The notes beneath the pieces were generated by a model that saw only the letters and a program-made list of their open reading frames with translations, did no database searches and was not told the DNA's origin. 30,005 nt of DNA from an uncultured Collinsella sp. (lineage in GTDB: Bacteria > Actinomycetota > Coriobacteriia > Coriobacteriales > Coriobacteriaceae), in NCBI GenBank assembly GCA_900758885.1, contig CAAETD010000031.1, positions 1 through 30,005 of the forward strand, given 5' to 3'. Positions within the stretch are counted from its first letter, which is position 1. Every line of letters begins with the position of its first letter. Positions 8,486 through 17,075 of this stretch are shown here, in pieces. Both the position numbers and the translations under genes were made by a program.

Positions 8486-8619
8486 GGAGCCCCGGGGAGG
8501 GCAAATATATAAGGTCGCCTGCTCGGACAGTCCTGACTCGCACGGAGAGCACATTAAGTGCTCTCCGGCTCGTGCGGAACTCGCGATCGACCTTATATAT
8601 TTGCCCTCCCCGGGGCTCC
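8486..8619. repeat. 134-base palindromic element with 32-base perfect inverted arms
   Basis: Arms at 8486-8517 and 8588-8619 are exact reverse complements over 32 bases; each has a GC-rich outer part (GGAGCCCCGGGGAGGG) and an AT-rich inner part (CAAATATATAAGG). The 70-base centre holds a second hairpin, GGAGAGCAC/GTGCTCTCC with loop ATTAA, flanked by CGCAC and GTGCG. It may be a terminator, a small non-autonomous mobile element or a structured RNA. No flanking target duplication is obvious. The whole 8469-8784 interval is otherwise empty. Confidence 0.9.
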
Positions 8620-8784
8620 CGCACAACGGGACCTCGGTTGAGTTCTATCCCGGTTGCAGTTGCTTCGCTCCTGCACTACATGGTCGATGCGACGGTTTGG
8701 CGTTGGATCGGTTCTTTCTGATATATGCTGGTTGCGGCTCTTCTTTTGGGAGGAGTCGCTTTTTTGTTGCTAGGAGGTTGGCCC

Positions 8785-9672
8785 GTGGTTGATGGGGAGA
8801 ATCGTTCTGAGCTGCTTTCCACAGATTGGAACCAGGAGTGGATGCGTCTGCAAGCTGATCGGCGACGGGCTGATGATTCTTTTGAGTGGGATAAAAGGGC
8901 TCGGCATTTTCGGCCACTTGAGACTGCTCCGTATGCCCGGGACTTTATGAATCTGTTGGCGTTAAAGCCTGGTGAATCCGTGCTGGATATGGGGTGTGGG
9001 GCTGGGTCGATTGCTATTCCGCTTGCTCAGGCCGGGCATCCTGTGATTGCTGCTGACTTTTCCCCTGCTATGTTGGGCACGCTTGATGCTGGCATTGAGT
9101 ACTATGGGCTCGAGGATCGCATTACACCGCTTGAGCTTGCTTGGGATGATGACTGGGATTTAGTTGGACCGGTCGTGAAAGCGGTAGATGTTGCTTTTGC
9201 CAGTCGCTCTGTCACCACGACCAACCTAAAAGGCGCGCTTGCCAAGCTTGATCGTACGGCTCGTCGGCGTTGTGCTGTCACGATGGTCGCCAACTCCAGC
9301 CCGCGCTATGACCTACACCTGATGAATGCCATCGGTGCTTCGGTTACCTGCAGTAATGGCTTTGTGTATGCCTTTAATATCCTCATTCAGATGGGTGCCC
9401 TGCCGCAGGTTACGTACTTGGAATCGCCTCGTCGCGATACCTTCGATAGCCTTGAGGCGGGCGTGGCGGACTTCTCCCGCATGCTCGAGCACGGTAACGA
9501 GGATAAGATCGACCGTCTGCGCGACTACGTCGCTCAGCATATGATTGAGAATCCCCATGCCGGCGAGCCAGGGTCCAAGGGCGTGCCGCAGGGGCGCTAC
9601 ATGCTCGACCATATCCGTAAGGTCCGCTGGGCCTTTATTGCCTGGGCGCCAGTTTCTGCGAGCCGCCTGTAG
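8785..9672 (+). CDS. Class I SAM-dependent methyltransferase
   Basis: A 295-residue soluble protein with the Rossmann-fold SAM-binding motif VLDMGCGAG at 66-74 and the acidic residue ending strand 2 (AADFS, Asp91). Substrate is unknown. The start is a GTG at 8785, seven bases after a perfect AGGAGG. An in-frame ATG at 8725 would add 20 hydrophobic residues (MLVAALLLGG...) that could be mistaken for a signal peptide, but it has no ribosome site and would run through the AGGAGG. Codon use in the first half favours T and G in third positions, unlike the C-rich neighbours; the second half looks normal. It stands between a long palindrome and the yhbY-like gene and need not share a transcript with either. 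Confidence 0.82.
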   Translation: MVDGENRSELLSTDWNQEWMRLQADRRRADDSFEWDKRARHFRPLETAPYARDFMNLLALKPGESVLDMGCGAGSIAIPLAQAGHPVIAADFSPAMLGTLDAGIEYYGLEDRITPLELAWDDDWDLVGPVVKAVDVAFASRSVTTTNLKGALAKLDRTARRRCAVTMVANSSPRYDLHLMNAIGASVTCSNGFVYAFNILIQMGALPQVTYLESPRRDTFDSLEAGVADFSRMLEHGNEDKIDRLRDYVAQHMIENPHAGEPGSKGVPQGRYMLDHIRKVRWAFIAWAPVSASRL

Positions 9673-9789
9673 CCCATCTATGGCACGTATCGTTCACCCG
9701 CCCGGCATCCGCATTCTTTGCGAACTGGGCAAACGTACTCCACACCGCACCGTTCCTGCGCTATCGTGGGACAGCTCACGTAGATTAAG

Positions 9790-9804
9790 GCCCCGTCGCG
9801 GGGC
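9790..9804 (+). other. Short hairpin in the leader of the YhbY-type gene
   Basis: GCCCCG/CGGGGC stem with a TCG loop, 26 bases upstream of the start codon and 118 bases after the methyltransferase stop. No T-run follows, so it could be a weak terminator or a leader structure. Confidence 0.3.
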
Positions 9805-9830
9805 GCCCCATACATAGAAAGCGAGAACCC

Positions 9831-10130
9831 ATGGCACTGACAGGAGCCCAGGTCAAGCAGCTTCGCAGCATGGCCCATCACCTCAACCCCGCCATCATCA
9901 TCGGCAAGTCCGATATCAACGAGGGCACCGTCGAGCAGACGGTCGCCTATCTGGAAAAGCATGAGCTCGTTAAGTGCTCTGTGCTGGACGGCTCCAGCCT
10001 TTCTGCCCGCGAGGCCGCCGAGGAGCTCGCCGAGCGCTGCCACGCCGAGGTCGTCCAGGTCATCGGCCGCAAGTTCTCGCTGTATCGCGAGTCCTCGCGC
10101 AAGGACATCGAGAAGATCAAGCTCGTCTAA
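9831..10130 (+). CDS. yhbY: YhbY-family (CRM domain) ribosome assembly RNA-binding protein
   Basis: A 99-residue, single-domain protein of the CRS1/YhbY family, which binds pre-50S particles during ribosome assembly. The N-terminal MALTGAQVKQLRSMAHHLNP, the IIIGKSDINEG segment in place of the conserved GxxG loop region, and the C-terminal VVQVIGRKFSLYR strand match the family closely and the length is typical. The start is the ATG at 9831, with a modest GCGAG upstream. A strong intrinsic terminator follows 38 bases after the stop, so it ends its transcript. Family members often sit beside genes for ribosome biogenesis or nicotinate metabolism; that context is absent here. Confidence 0.92.
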   Translation: MALTGAQVKQLRSMAHHLNPAIIIGKSDINEGTVEQTVAYLEKHELVKCSVLDGSSLSAREAAEELAERCHAEVVQVIGRKFSLYRESSRKDIEKIKLV

Positions 10131-10167
10131 GAGCCAATGATCCGGCGAGCCAACACATAGCAAGCTT

Positions 10168-10201
10168 ACGGGTGCCCAAGTACTTCGGGCGCCCGTTTTT
10201 T
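10168..10201 (+). terminator. Intrinsic terminator after the YhbY-type gene
   Basis: Stem ACGGGTGCCC (10168-10177)/GGGCGCCCGT (10187-10196), one G-T wobble, followed by TTTTTT. The T-run touches the stop codon of the convergent regulator gene; on the minus strand there is no good T-run, so it serves mainly the plus strand. Confidence 0.9.
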
Positions 10202-13199
10202 ATCGCTCGACCAGCACGCGATTGAGCCGACCCTCCACCAAGCGCTCGTATAGACGCCGCGTCTCGGGCTCGGGCACGCCATTGACCTGCTCCCTCAGAT
10301 GGTGCATATGCCCACTGTATAGCTCGACGATATCGCGCCGCCGCCCCGCCGCACTGTAGACGCGCATGGCACAGCGCACCATATCCTCGCGCGCCGTTTC
10401 CTGCCGAAGCCCCGACTCCGCCAGCCAAATCGCCGACTGCAGATCGTTTTCTTCTAGAGCGGCATTTGCTCCCTTAATCATGCAATCGATGTACTTTGAC
10501 TGCATAATGCGTCGCATGCGCAAAAAGTAGGTGGGATTACAGCCATTGGGAACATACAGCGGTCCGGCATAAAGCTGCTCAATCTTAAGGCACAGCTCAA
10601 CTAAATGGGGTCCGCGCGCACCCGTGCGATTTCCCAAAACCTCGCGGCTTATCTGGTCAAACAGCCGCACATCGGTCTTGACGTAGTCGCCGTTGAGTCC
10701 GATGCATTCATTTTGGATGAGCACACACGACTTGCCATCCGGCGTCGGTCCCAAAGCCGACCGCAAGCGCGATATCGTCGAGTACAGGTTATTGCGGGCG
10801 CTATTGAACTCTGCATGGGGCCACAGCTCCATGGCCAGCGTCTCGCGGTCGACGAGCGCATCCATGCCCAGTGCAAGCCGCTCGGCAAGCGTCGCCGCCT
10901 TCTTGCGGCGCCACATTTTGTCCGTGATGGGAAACCCGTCGCGCTCGGCGCGAAACGCACCAAACATGCGAATCTCGATATGGTCGATGGTATCAACGGC
11001 TTCAACCTCGCCGGCCTGAAACAGGCGCTCGCCCTCCCCTTCCAAATCGTCGCGCAGCGAGTACCGCGACAGCTCGCGCACGGGAAGCTTCTTGCGTATC
11101 CTGGTCGCCGGCTCGCCCAGACAATGCATGGCAAGGCGCGCAAAGAGCCGATACGACGGTTCCAGAATCCCCGCGCGATTCATGGACATCCAGGCCGCAA
11201 GGTCGCTGTCTCGGCCCGCACAGGCCAAATGCAGCGCCACCATCCAGGCTTCTGCGCCACCAACCTGCGTCTGGCTTATATCGAGTAGCTCCGCTTCCTC
11301 GCGCACCGAAACCATCGAGGTGTTACGCAGATATGCCGCGCGCTCAAGCAACAATGCGTTATCGCGCATGTACGCAATCGACTCCTCGGCAAGTTTAAGC
11401 ACTTGGACCGCACGGAACTTTGCATTAACCGGCCGTCCCTCTGCCAGCGACTGCCAGCCTTCTAGCAACAGGCCAAACAGCTGAATCTGGTTGTCGCGCA
11501 TGCGCACGGCAAAACGATCGAGCTCGTTGAACGCCGCGTCGTCGGTTACCGGCAAGCCGGAAAGGAGCCGCCGTGCCGCCAACACCATGCGCACCCAGAT
11601 AGCCATCGCCTTAAGCCCACGTACGTCGAGCGCCTCCCGCACCACCGCCATCTCGTCGTCGCGCTCGTCGGTTCCCGCAAACGACCCGTCAAAGAGCTCC
11701 ACCAGCATGCTATCGGCCCGTATAACAATCCCCGCGATGTCGAGCTCGCAGTCATAGGCCCTGCTCGTTTTGAGCTGCTGTAGAACGCCGCCGTCATCTC
11801 CCTGCTCGGTCAGGCAGCGCTTGACCTCGATATGCGCAGACAACATATCGAGTGCGGTATGGGATGTCTCAATTTCTGGCACGGCCAGGTTCGTAGGAAG
11901 CCCAAGCCCGTTGTCCCCATAGCAAACAGCCGTCAGTGTCTGGGCCACCCTCCATGAGACAGGGTCTATTTCGCAGGCCGCCCGTTCGCCCTCGCGCTCG
12001 ATGACCGATGCCATATAGCGGGCGAGCTTTGTATTGGACACGCTGACCGCTGCCAGATATACGCCAAGCGCCTCGGCAGGCGTTGGCTCTGGAGCCGGAT
12101 CGTCGGCATCGATCGTGCCCAACGCTGCTCGGCAGATATCGGCCCCATGCCCCGTCAGAGCAAGATCGACCCCATACTGTCCAGCAAGTTCAAGGACCGC
12201 TTCACGGTCCAAAAAGGCGTCCGCCAGGCCCATCGCCGCATCGCATCGGCCCGCCTTAAGCAAAATCCGGGCCGCCCTCGGAACAAGTTCGGGGCGAACC
12301 TCGGCCACCAACTTACGCAAGCGCAAGCGTCCGTTATCCTCCGTGCCCAGACACGTAAAACTCCGCTCGGCGGGATCCAAGCCAAAGATCGGGTAGTCGC
12401 GTACAAAGTAGGACTGGTCGACCATCGACAGCCTTACCCCACAAGCCTCGAGTTCTGCTATATTGCCCTCGCCCATCAAAACCATGAGACATGCCACGCA
12501 AAACAGTGCATTATTGTCGAGCGAAGCCAGATCGACAAGTGCCGCGCCATATACGTTGACAATCTCGTTTTCGAGCAGGCCGGCTACGTCGCCTTGGCCA
12601 TACAGACCCGTCTGCAATGCCGAAACGAGCTCGGGCACGCCCTGCGTGAGCTGATAAAAGTCGAGCGATGTGCTGATCGAAAACGCCGATGCCCACGCCG
12701 AATACTCATAGGCATGCACCTTGAGCATCTGCGCATTGATCTTAACCGAATCGCCCAGCCCATGAATCAGCTGACGATTTGAAGGACGGCAGGAGATAAA
12801 GACCCCTATCCCCATAGCGCGCAGGCCGCGAATCCTGTCGATGAGGTCTTCGGTATCGTGCTGATCGAGGTTTGGCACATTATCAATCGCGATAAGGGAG
12901 TGCGGTTTGTCTTTGAGTTCTTCGGTAACCACCTCGAGCTGCATAAACACCTCGCGCCCAATGGCACGATCGGCCTCGATAATCCGCACGGGGCCTCGCG
13001 TCGGGTCGCATTTAACCTCATGGGTGTACTGCAGCAGCACCGAGGTCTTCCCAAACCCGTCGGGCGCATAAAGAACCACGATGCCGGCCTTTCGGCCCTT
13101 GGCGATAAGCTCATTCATCAAGCGTTCGCGTCGCACCATATAGCCTCCGCCCAGCGGCATCAGCTCGAGGTCGTCTATACCGCTCAAATCGTTTACCAT
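10200..13199 (-). CDS. Large STAND-ATPase / BTAD-type transcriptional regulator
   Basis: A 999-residue cytoplasmic protein combining an N-terminal nucleotide-binding module with a C-terminal DNA-binding module. Residues 45-53 (APDGFGKTS) form a Walker A motif and SLIAIDNV near 101-108 a Walker B-like strand. A long helical middle follows, resembling the arm/sensor repeats of MalT-like regulators. From about 740, IEIRMFGAFRAERDG begins an OmpR-like winged helix (through RNNLYSTISRLRSALG), and from about 845 the helical repeats resemble the bacterial transcriptional activation domain of SARP proteins. The start is the ATG at 13199, with GAGGAG six bases upstream. It is a lone gene, with no obvious target operon beside it. 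Ligand and regulon are unknown; a signal-responsive activator is inferred from architecture. Confidence 0.85.
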   Translation of the reverse strand: MVNDLSGIDDLELMPLGGGYMVRRERLMNELIAKGRKAGIVVLYAPDGFGKTSVLLQYTHEVKCDPTRGPVRIIEADRAIGREVFMQLEVVTEELKDKPHSLIAIDNVPNLDQHDTEDLIDRIRGLRAMGIGVFISCRPSNRQLIHGLGDSVKINAQMLKVHAYEYSAWASAFSISTSLDFYQLTQGVPELVSALQTGLYGQGDVAGLLENEIVNVYGAALVDLASLDNNALFCVACLMVLMGEGNIAELEACGVRLSMVDQSYFVRDYPIFGLDPAERSFTCLGTEDNGRLRLRKLVAEVRPELVPRAARILLKAGRCDAAMGLADAFLDREAVLELAGQYGVDLALTGHGADICRAALGTIDADDPAPEPTPAEALGVYLAAVSVSNTKLARYMASVIEREGERAACEIDPVSWRVAQTLTAVCYGDNGLGLPTNLAVPEIETSHTALDMLSAHIEVKRCLTEQGDDGGVLQQLKTSRAYDCELDIAGIVIRADSMLVELFDGSFAGTDERDDEMAVVREALDVRGLKAMAIWVRMVLAARRLLSGLPVTDDAAFNELDRFAVRMRDNQIQLFGLLLEGWQSLAEGRPVNAKFRAVQVLKLAEESIAYMRDNALLLERAAYLRNTSMVSVREEAELLDISQTQVGGAEAWMVALHLACAGRDSDLAAWMSMNRAGILEPSYRLFARLAMHCLGEPATRIRKKLPVRELSRYSLRDDLEGEGERLFQAGEVEAVDTIDHIEIRMFGAFRAERDGFPITDKMWRRKKAATLAERLALGMDALVDRETLAMELWPHAEFNSARNNLYSTISRLRSALGPTPDGKSCVLIQNECIGLNGDYVKTDVRLFDQISREVLGNRTGARGPHLVELCLKIEQLYAGPLYVPNGCNPTYFLRMRRIMQSKYIDCMIKGANAALEENDLQSAIWLAESGLRQETAREDMVRCAMRVYSAAGRRRDIVELYSGHMHHLREQVNGVPEPETRRLYERLVEGRLNRVLVER

Positions 13200-13585
13200 G
13201 CCCGCTCCTCAACTCGACCGTATGGACACTGTAGCCGCAAGACCATACAAGCCGCGCTATGAATAGAGCGACCTTGTGTTTTAGGTTGTCTTTTGGTACG
13301 CAAGCGGCAAGTTTTTGTACAGCGAGGGCCGATTGTTATTAATCCCCCGACTAATCGGTCTTTAAGCAGGTAAATGAGCTTGTCAGCTTGTCCCATCTAA
13401 GCGGCAGTGTAACGCAGATGAACAAGGTTCAGTTATGTCATTCAACTCGCCTAGCACCCGCTACCGTCTACGACCTTCTAGTGGCATTTTTGCATAGAAT
13501 CTGGTATGGAATGAATCAAGCTGTTAGGCGTCCGGCGTTCGTCAAGCTTGCGGCAAGATTTTGGTCAAGTGGGCGGAAAGGGATA
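13200..13585. other. Long intergenic region upstream of the regulator gene
   Basis: No credible coding region. AT content is higher than in the surrounding genes. Visible items are a tandem AGCTTGTC pair (about 13378-13393), a CCGATT/AATCGG 6-base inverted repeat near 13330-13357, and a plus-strand promoter-like pair TTGTAC (13315-13320) and TATTAA (13337-13342) with a 16-base spacer. No clear promoter for the regulator was found. Confidence 0.5.
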
Positions 13586-13615
13586 GCAAAAAGGCCCCCG
13601 CAAAGCGGAGGCCTT
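13586..13615 (-). terminator. Intrinsic terminator of nagB
   Basis: On the minus strand AAGGCCTCCGC/GCGGGGGCCTT (one wobble, loop TTT) is followed by TTTTT. It lies about 30 bases beyond the nagB stop. Confidence 0.9.
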
Positions 13616-13647
13616 AGGCAAGGCTATGTCGAGCTGCAGGATTCGCG

Positions 13648-14376
13648 CTACTCGCAGAGCGAAAGGGCGGCCTCGTCGGCGACGACAACGCAGTTGGTGT
13701 GCAGCTGCAGGATCGAAGCCGGGCACTCGGGCGTAACCGGACCATAGCACATGTCATGCACGGCCTGAGCCTTGGCCTCGCCGTTAGCGACGACCAGGAT
13801 CATGCGGGCATACATGATGGTCTGGGTACCCATGGTGTAGGCCTGACGGGGAACATCGTCGATGCTGTCGAACAGGCGACTGTTGGCCTGAATGGTGCTC
13901 TCGGTGAGGTCGACGCAGTGCGTACCCTTGGAGAAGTGGTCATCGGGCTCGTTGAAGCCGATGTGGCCGTTGTTGCCAATACCGAGCAGCTGCAGATCTG
14001 GGTAACCGGCGTCGGCGACGATCTTGTCGTACTCAGAGCAGGCAGCGGCGGCGTCGGGGTTGGAGCCATCGGGCACATGCGTGTTGTTCAGGTCGATGTT
14101 GATGTGATCGAAGAAGTTCTCACGCATGAAGTAGTGATAGCTCTGGGGATCGTCGTGCGAAAGGCCGCGATACTCGTCCAGGTTGTAGGTGCTGACCTCG
14201 GCAAAGTCGACGTCATCCTTCTTGTACCAAGCAGCGAGCTGCTTGTAGGCACCGATCGGGGTGGAGCCGGTGGCAAGGCCCAGCACACAGTCGGGCTTGA
14301 GGATAACCTGCGCCGAGATGATATTAGCGGCCTTGCGGCTCATATCCTCGTAGTCTTTAGCTTTAATGATCTTCAT
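13648..14376 (-). CDS. nagB: Glucosamine-6-phosphate deaminase
   Basis: Converts glucosamine-6-phosphate to fructose-6-phosphate and ammonia, the step that feeds amino sugars into glycolysis. The 242-residue length matches Gram-positive NagB. The GLATGSTP phosphate-binding loop (33-40), STYNLDEY with Asp67 (equivalent to the catalytic Asp72 of E. coli) and LGIGNNGHIGFNEP with His138 (equivalent to His143) are intact. The start is the ATG at 14376 (MKIIKAKDYEDMS), preceded by AAAGGA; a longer reading frame extends upstream without a ribosome site. The short C-terminus lacks the longer tail of the allosteric E. coli enzyme. The neighbouring glmM works in the opposite, biosynthetic direction, so the two need separate control; nagB has its own terminator. 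Confidence 0.96.
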   Translation of the reverse strand: MKIIKAKDYEDMSRKAANIISAQVILKPDCVLGLATGSTPIGAYKQLAAWYKKDDVDFAEVSTYNLDEYRGLSHDDPQSYHYFMRENFFDHINIDLNNTHVPDGSNPDAAAACSEYDKIVADAGYPDLQLLGIGNNGHIGFNEPDDHFSKGTHCVDLTESTIQANSRLFDSIDDVPRQAYTMGTQTIMYARMILVVANGEAKAQAVHDMCYGPVTPECPASILQLHTNCVVVADEAALSLCE

Positions 14377-14573
14377 TACGCGTCCTTTCTCGTACAAGAG
14401 AGGCAAGGCTCCCTTACAAGCACTTGCCCGCGGCCCGCGTCGGCCGCAACCAACGTGTGCGGCCACCAGGGCGAGGTCGCGTAATGTATGTGTCTCGTGT
14501 CTAGCCGCGTCGAGGCCCCTGCCCGTCCACGGTGACCCGAAGCTGTTTAGCCTCGGACGTTTCCCATCTTGCC

Positions 14574-14607
14574 ACGGAGGGCGTCCTCTTTCAAGGGCGC
14601 CCTCCGT
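14574..14607 (-). terminator. Hairpin after the PTS IIA gene, possible terminator
   Basis: Arms ACGGAGGGCG (14574-14583) and CGCCCTCCGT (14598-14607), perfect over 10 bases, with an extra partial pairing CCT/AGG in the loop. It lies 40 bases past the IIA stop. There is no T-run on either side, so termination is inferred from position. The remaining 14377-14573 stretch shows nothing else. Confidence 0.45.
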
Positions 14608-14647
14608 AAACGTGTTTGAATTGTAGGCTAATGGCCACGCGCACTTG

Positions 14648-15145
14648 CTAGCGCTCGCGAGCAACGATGAGCTGGTCCATCTCTTCGACATGCACGCCAA
14701 CGGAGCCCTTGATACTCGAAAACTCAACGGAGTTGCACACCAAGATGGGAACCGTCACATCGTAGCCCTCGGCAGCAATTGCCTCGCGATCGAACTCAAT
14801 GAGTACATCGCCCTTATGGACAATGTCACCCACTTGCGCATGTACGGTAAAGTGCTTGCCCTCGAGCTGAACAGTGTCCAAACCAACGTGGATGAGCACG
14901 TCCAAGCCATCGACCGTGTTAAGCGCAACAGCGTGTCCCGTGGGAAAAATGGCCTCGACCTTGGCATCAGCCGGTGCAATCACACGCGTTCCGGTGGGCC
15001 GAATCGCCACGCCCTGGCCCAAAAGGCCGGTGGCAAACGTCTGGTCGTTTACCTCGGAAAGCGGAATGACGTCGCCCGAGATGGGAGCATCCAGCGTAAG
15101 GACTCGACCACGCATACCAAAAGACCTTAGGACTTTAGTGAACAT
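14648..15145 (-). CDS. Glucose-type PTS EIIA protein
   Basis: A free-standing 165-residue EIIA of the glucose family, which accepts phosphate from HPr and passes it to a sugar-specific IIBC permease. LDAPISGDVIPLSEV near residue 18 and the GTRVIAPADAKVEAIFPTGHAVAL segment are characteristic. His71 and His86 (LIHVGLDTV) correspond to the two active-site histidines, His86 being the phosphorylated one. The start chosen is the ATG at 15145, preceded by GAGGGGGAGC; a start seven codons upstream has no ribosome site. It lies between glmM and nagB, so an N-acetylglucosamine or glucosamine permease is a reasonable partner, but no IIBC gene is in the window. It could also serve several permeases or act in regulation. 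Confidence 0.92.
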   Translation of the reverse strand: MFTKVLRSFGMRGRVLTLDAPISGDVIPLSEVNDQTFATGLLGQGVAIRPTGTRVIAPADAKVEAIFPTGHAVALNTVDGLDVLIHVGLDTVQLEGKHFTVHAQVGDIVHKGDVLIEFDREAIAAEGYDVTVPILVCNSVEFSSIKGSVGVHVEEMDQLIVARER

Positions 15146-15216
15146 GCTCCCCCTCGGACATACCAATCGACCAAAATAGCCTTAACAGTTTACCACTTGG
15201 CACTCGTTTTTGACCA

Positions 15217-16554
15217 TTAGGGAAGTTCGCGCTTGACAACCTCGACGATGTCGTCGACAACGCGCTGGGTCAGCTCGTGCGTCTCGGCCTCGGCCATAAC
15301 GCGGACCAGCGGCTCGGTACCGCTCGGACGCACCAGAATGCGACCGCGGCCGTCAAGTTCCTTCTCGGCAGCAGCGACGGCATCCCAGATGGGCTGGCAA
15401 TCGTCCAGACCAGCCTTGTTGTCGGAATGCACGTTGACGAGTACCTGCGGGTACTTCTTCATGATGCCGGCAAGATCGGTGAGGGTACGACCGGTGCGCT
15501 TGAGCACGGCCAGCAGCTGCAGAGCCGTCACCAGACCGTCACCGGTGGTGTTGTGCTCCAGGAAGATGATGTGGCCGGACTGCTCGCCGCCGATGACGGC
15601 GCCATCCGCGAGCATACGCTCCAGAACGTAGCGATCGCCCACGGCGGTCTGAACCATCTCGAAGCCCTGCTCCTTCATAGCGATGGAGAAGCCCAGGTTG
15701 CACATGACGGTCGAGACGATCTCGGAGTTGGCGAGCTTGCCGCGGGCGGCGAGGTCAGAACCGCAGATAGCCAGGATGTAGTCACCGTCGATCTCATTGC
15801 CCTCGCTGTCCACGAACAGCACGCGATCGGCGTCGCCGTCGTGGGCCAGGCCGATGTCAGCATGGGTGCGCAGCACGAGCTCGCGCAGGGGCTCAAGGTG
15901 AGTGGAGCCGCACTCAACGTTAATGTCAGTGCCGCAGTAATCGGTGTTGATGGCATGGACCGTGGCACCCAGGCGCTGCAGCGCGGCGGGCGTAGTCTGG
16001 CAGGAAGCACCATGACCGCAGTCGACGGCAACGACTAGGCCATCGAGCCTCAGGCCATCAAGCGTATCGATGGCGTGGTCGACGTATGCCTTGCGAGCGT
16101 CCTTCATCTTGATGATGTGGCCCACGCCGGCACCGGTCGGCAGCGTGTCGGCAGCCATGGCCTCCTCGGACATGACCCAAGCGCTAATCTCCTCCTCGAC
16201 CGCGTCGGGAAGCTTCATACCCTTGCGGCTAAAGAACTTGATGCCGTTGAACTCCGGCGGATTATGCGAAGCAGAGATGACGATGCCGCCGTCGAGCTCG
16301 TTCTGGACGGTGAGCAGCGCCACGGCAGGCGTGGGGATGACGCCGCAGCAGTGCGGACGACCGCCCTCGGCCATGATGCCGGCAGTCAGAGCGCTCTCGA
16401 GCATGGTACCCGAAAGACGCGTGTCGCGGCCGACGCAGATATCCGGACCAAGGAACTTGGTCGCCGCGCGGCCCAGGCGAAACGCGAGGTCGCACGAGAG
16501 GTCGGCGTTGGCGACGCCACGGACGCCGTCGGTACCGAAGATGTTCTGGGGCAT
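15217..16554 (-). CDS. glmM: Phosphoglucosamine mutase
   Basis: Interconverts glucosamine-6-phosphate and glucosamine-1-phosphate, leading to UDP-GlcNAc for peptidoglycan. The 445-residue length is typical. MPQNIFGTDGVRG at the N-terminus, VISASHNPPEFNG with the catalytic phosphoserine Ser96, the metal-binding DGDADR loop, a VIGGEQSGH sugar loop and the C-terminal RPSGTEPLVRVM phosphate site are all present, in the order of the alpha-D-phosphohexomutase family. The start is the ATG at 16554, with AAGGAG upstream. It follows rplM-rpsI but a strong terminator separates them, so it probably has its own promoter or depends on read-through. The IIA gene follows 71 bases after its stop. Confidence 0.97.
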   Translation of the reverse strand: MPQNIFGTDGVRGVANADLSCDLAFRLGRAATKFLGPDICVGRDTRLSGTMLESALTAGIMAEGGRPHCCGVIPTPAVALLTVQNELDGGIVISASHNPPEFNGIKFFSRKGMKLPDAVEEEISAWVMSEEAMAADTLPTGAGVGHIIKMKDARKAYVDHAIDTLDGLRLDGLVVAVDCGHGASCQTTPAALQRLGATVHAINTDYCGTDINVECGSTHLEPLRELVLRTHADIGLAHDGDADRVLFVDSEGNEIDGDYILAICGSDLAARGKLANSEIVSTVMCNLGFSIAMKEQGFEMVQTAVGDRYVLERMLADGAVIGGEQSGHIIFLEHNTTGDGLVTALQLLAVLKRTGRTLTDLAGIMKKYPQVLVNVHSDNKAGLDDCQPIWDAVAAAEKELDGRGRILVRPSGTEPLVRVMAEAETHELTQRVVDDIVEVVKRELP

Positions 16555-16601
16555 AGGATCGCTCCTTCCCTAGCAGGCGATATGCAACCGCCAACCCTAG
16601 T

Positions 16602-16647
16602 CGAAAAAGAAAAGCGGGACCCGCCGAGGAATCGGCAGGCCCCGCTT
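16602..16647 (-). terminator. Intrinsic terminator of the rplM-rpsI operon
   Basis: On the minus strand, 16-base arms at 16632-16647 and 16612-16627 pair fully with two G-T wobbles (loop of four), followed by CTTTTCTTTTT. Confidence 0.9.
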
Positions 16648-16677
16648 GTACATTGTATCTCGAAAGGAGATAAAACC

Positions 16678-17073
<396 letters not shown>

Positions 17074-17075
17074 CT

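Noticed and set aside
5181..8624. 1,147-codon minus-strand open frame opposite metH and the UPF0210 gene
   Set aside because: Spans two well-supported genes and the intergenic palindrome, with low-complexity Asp/Gly/His/Val composition and no ribosome site.
8725..8784. Signal peptide or membrane anchor for the methyltransferase
   Set aside because: The hydrophobic stretch arises only from the ATG at 8725, which lacks a ribosome site; a perfect AGGAGG precedes the GTG at 8785.
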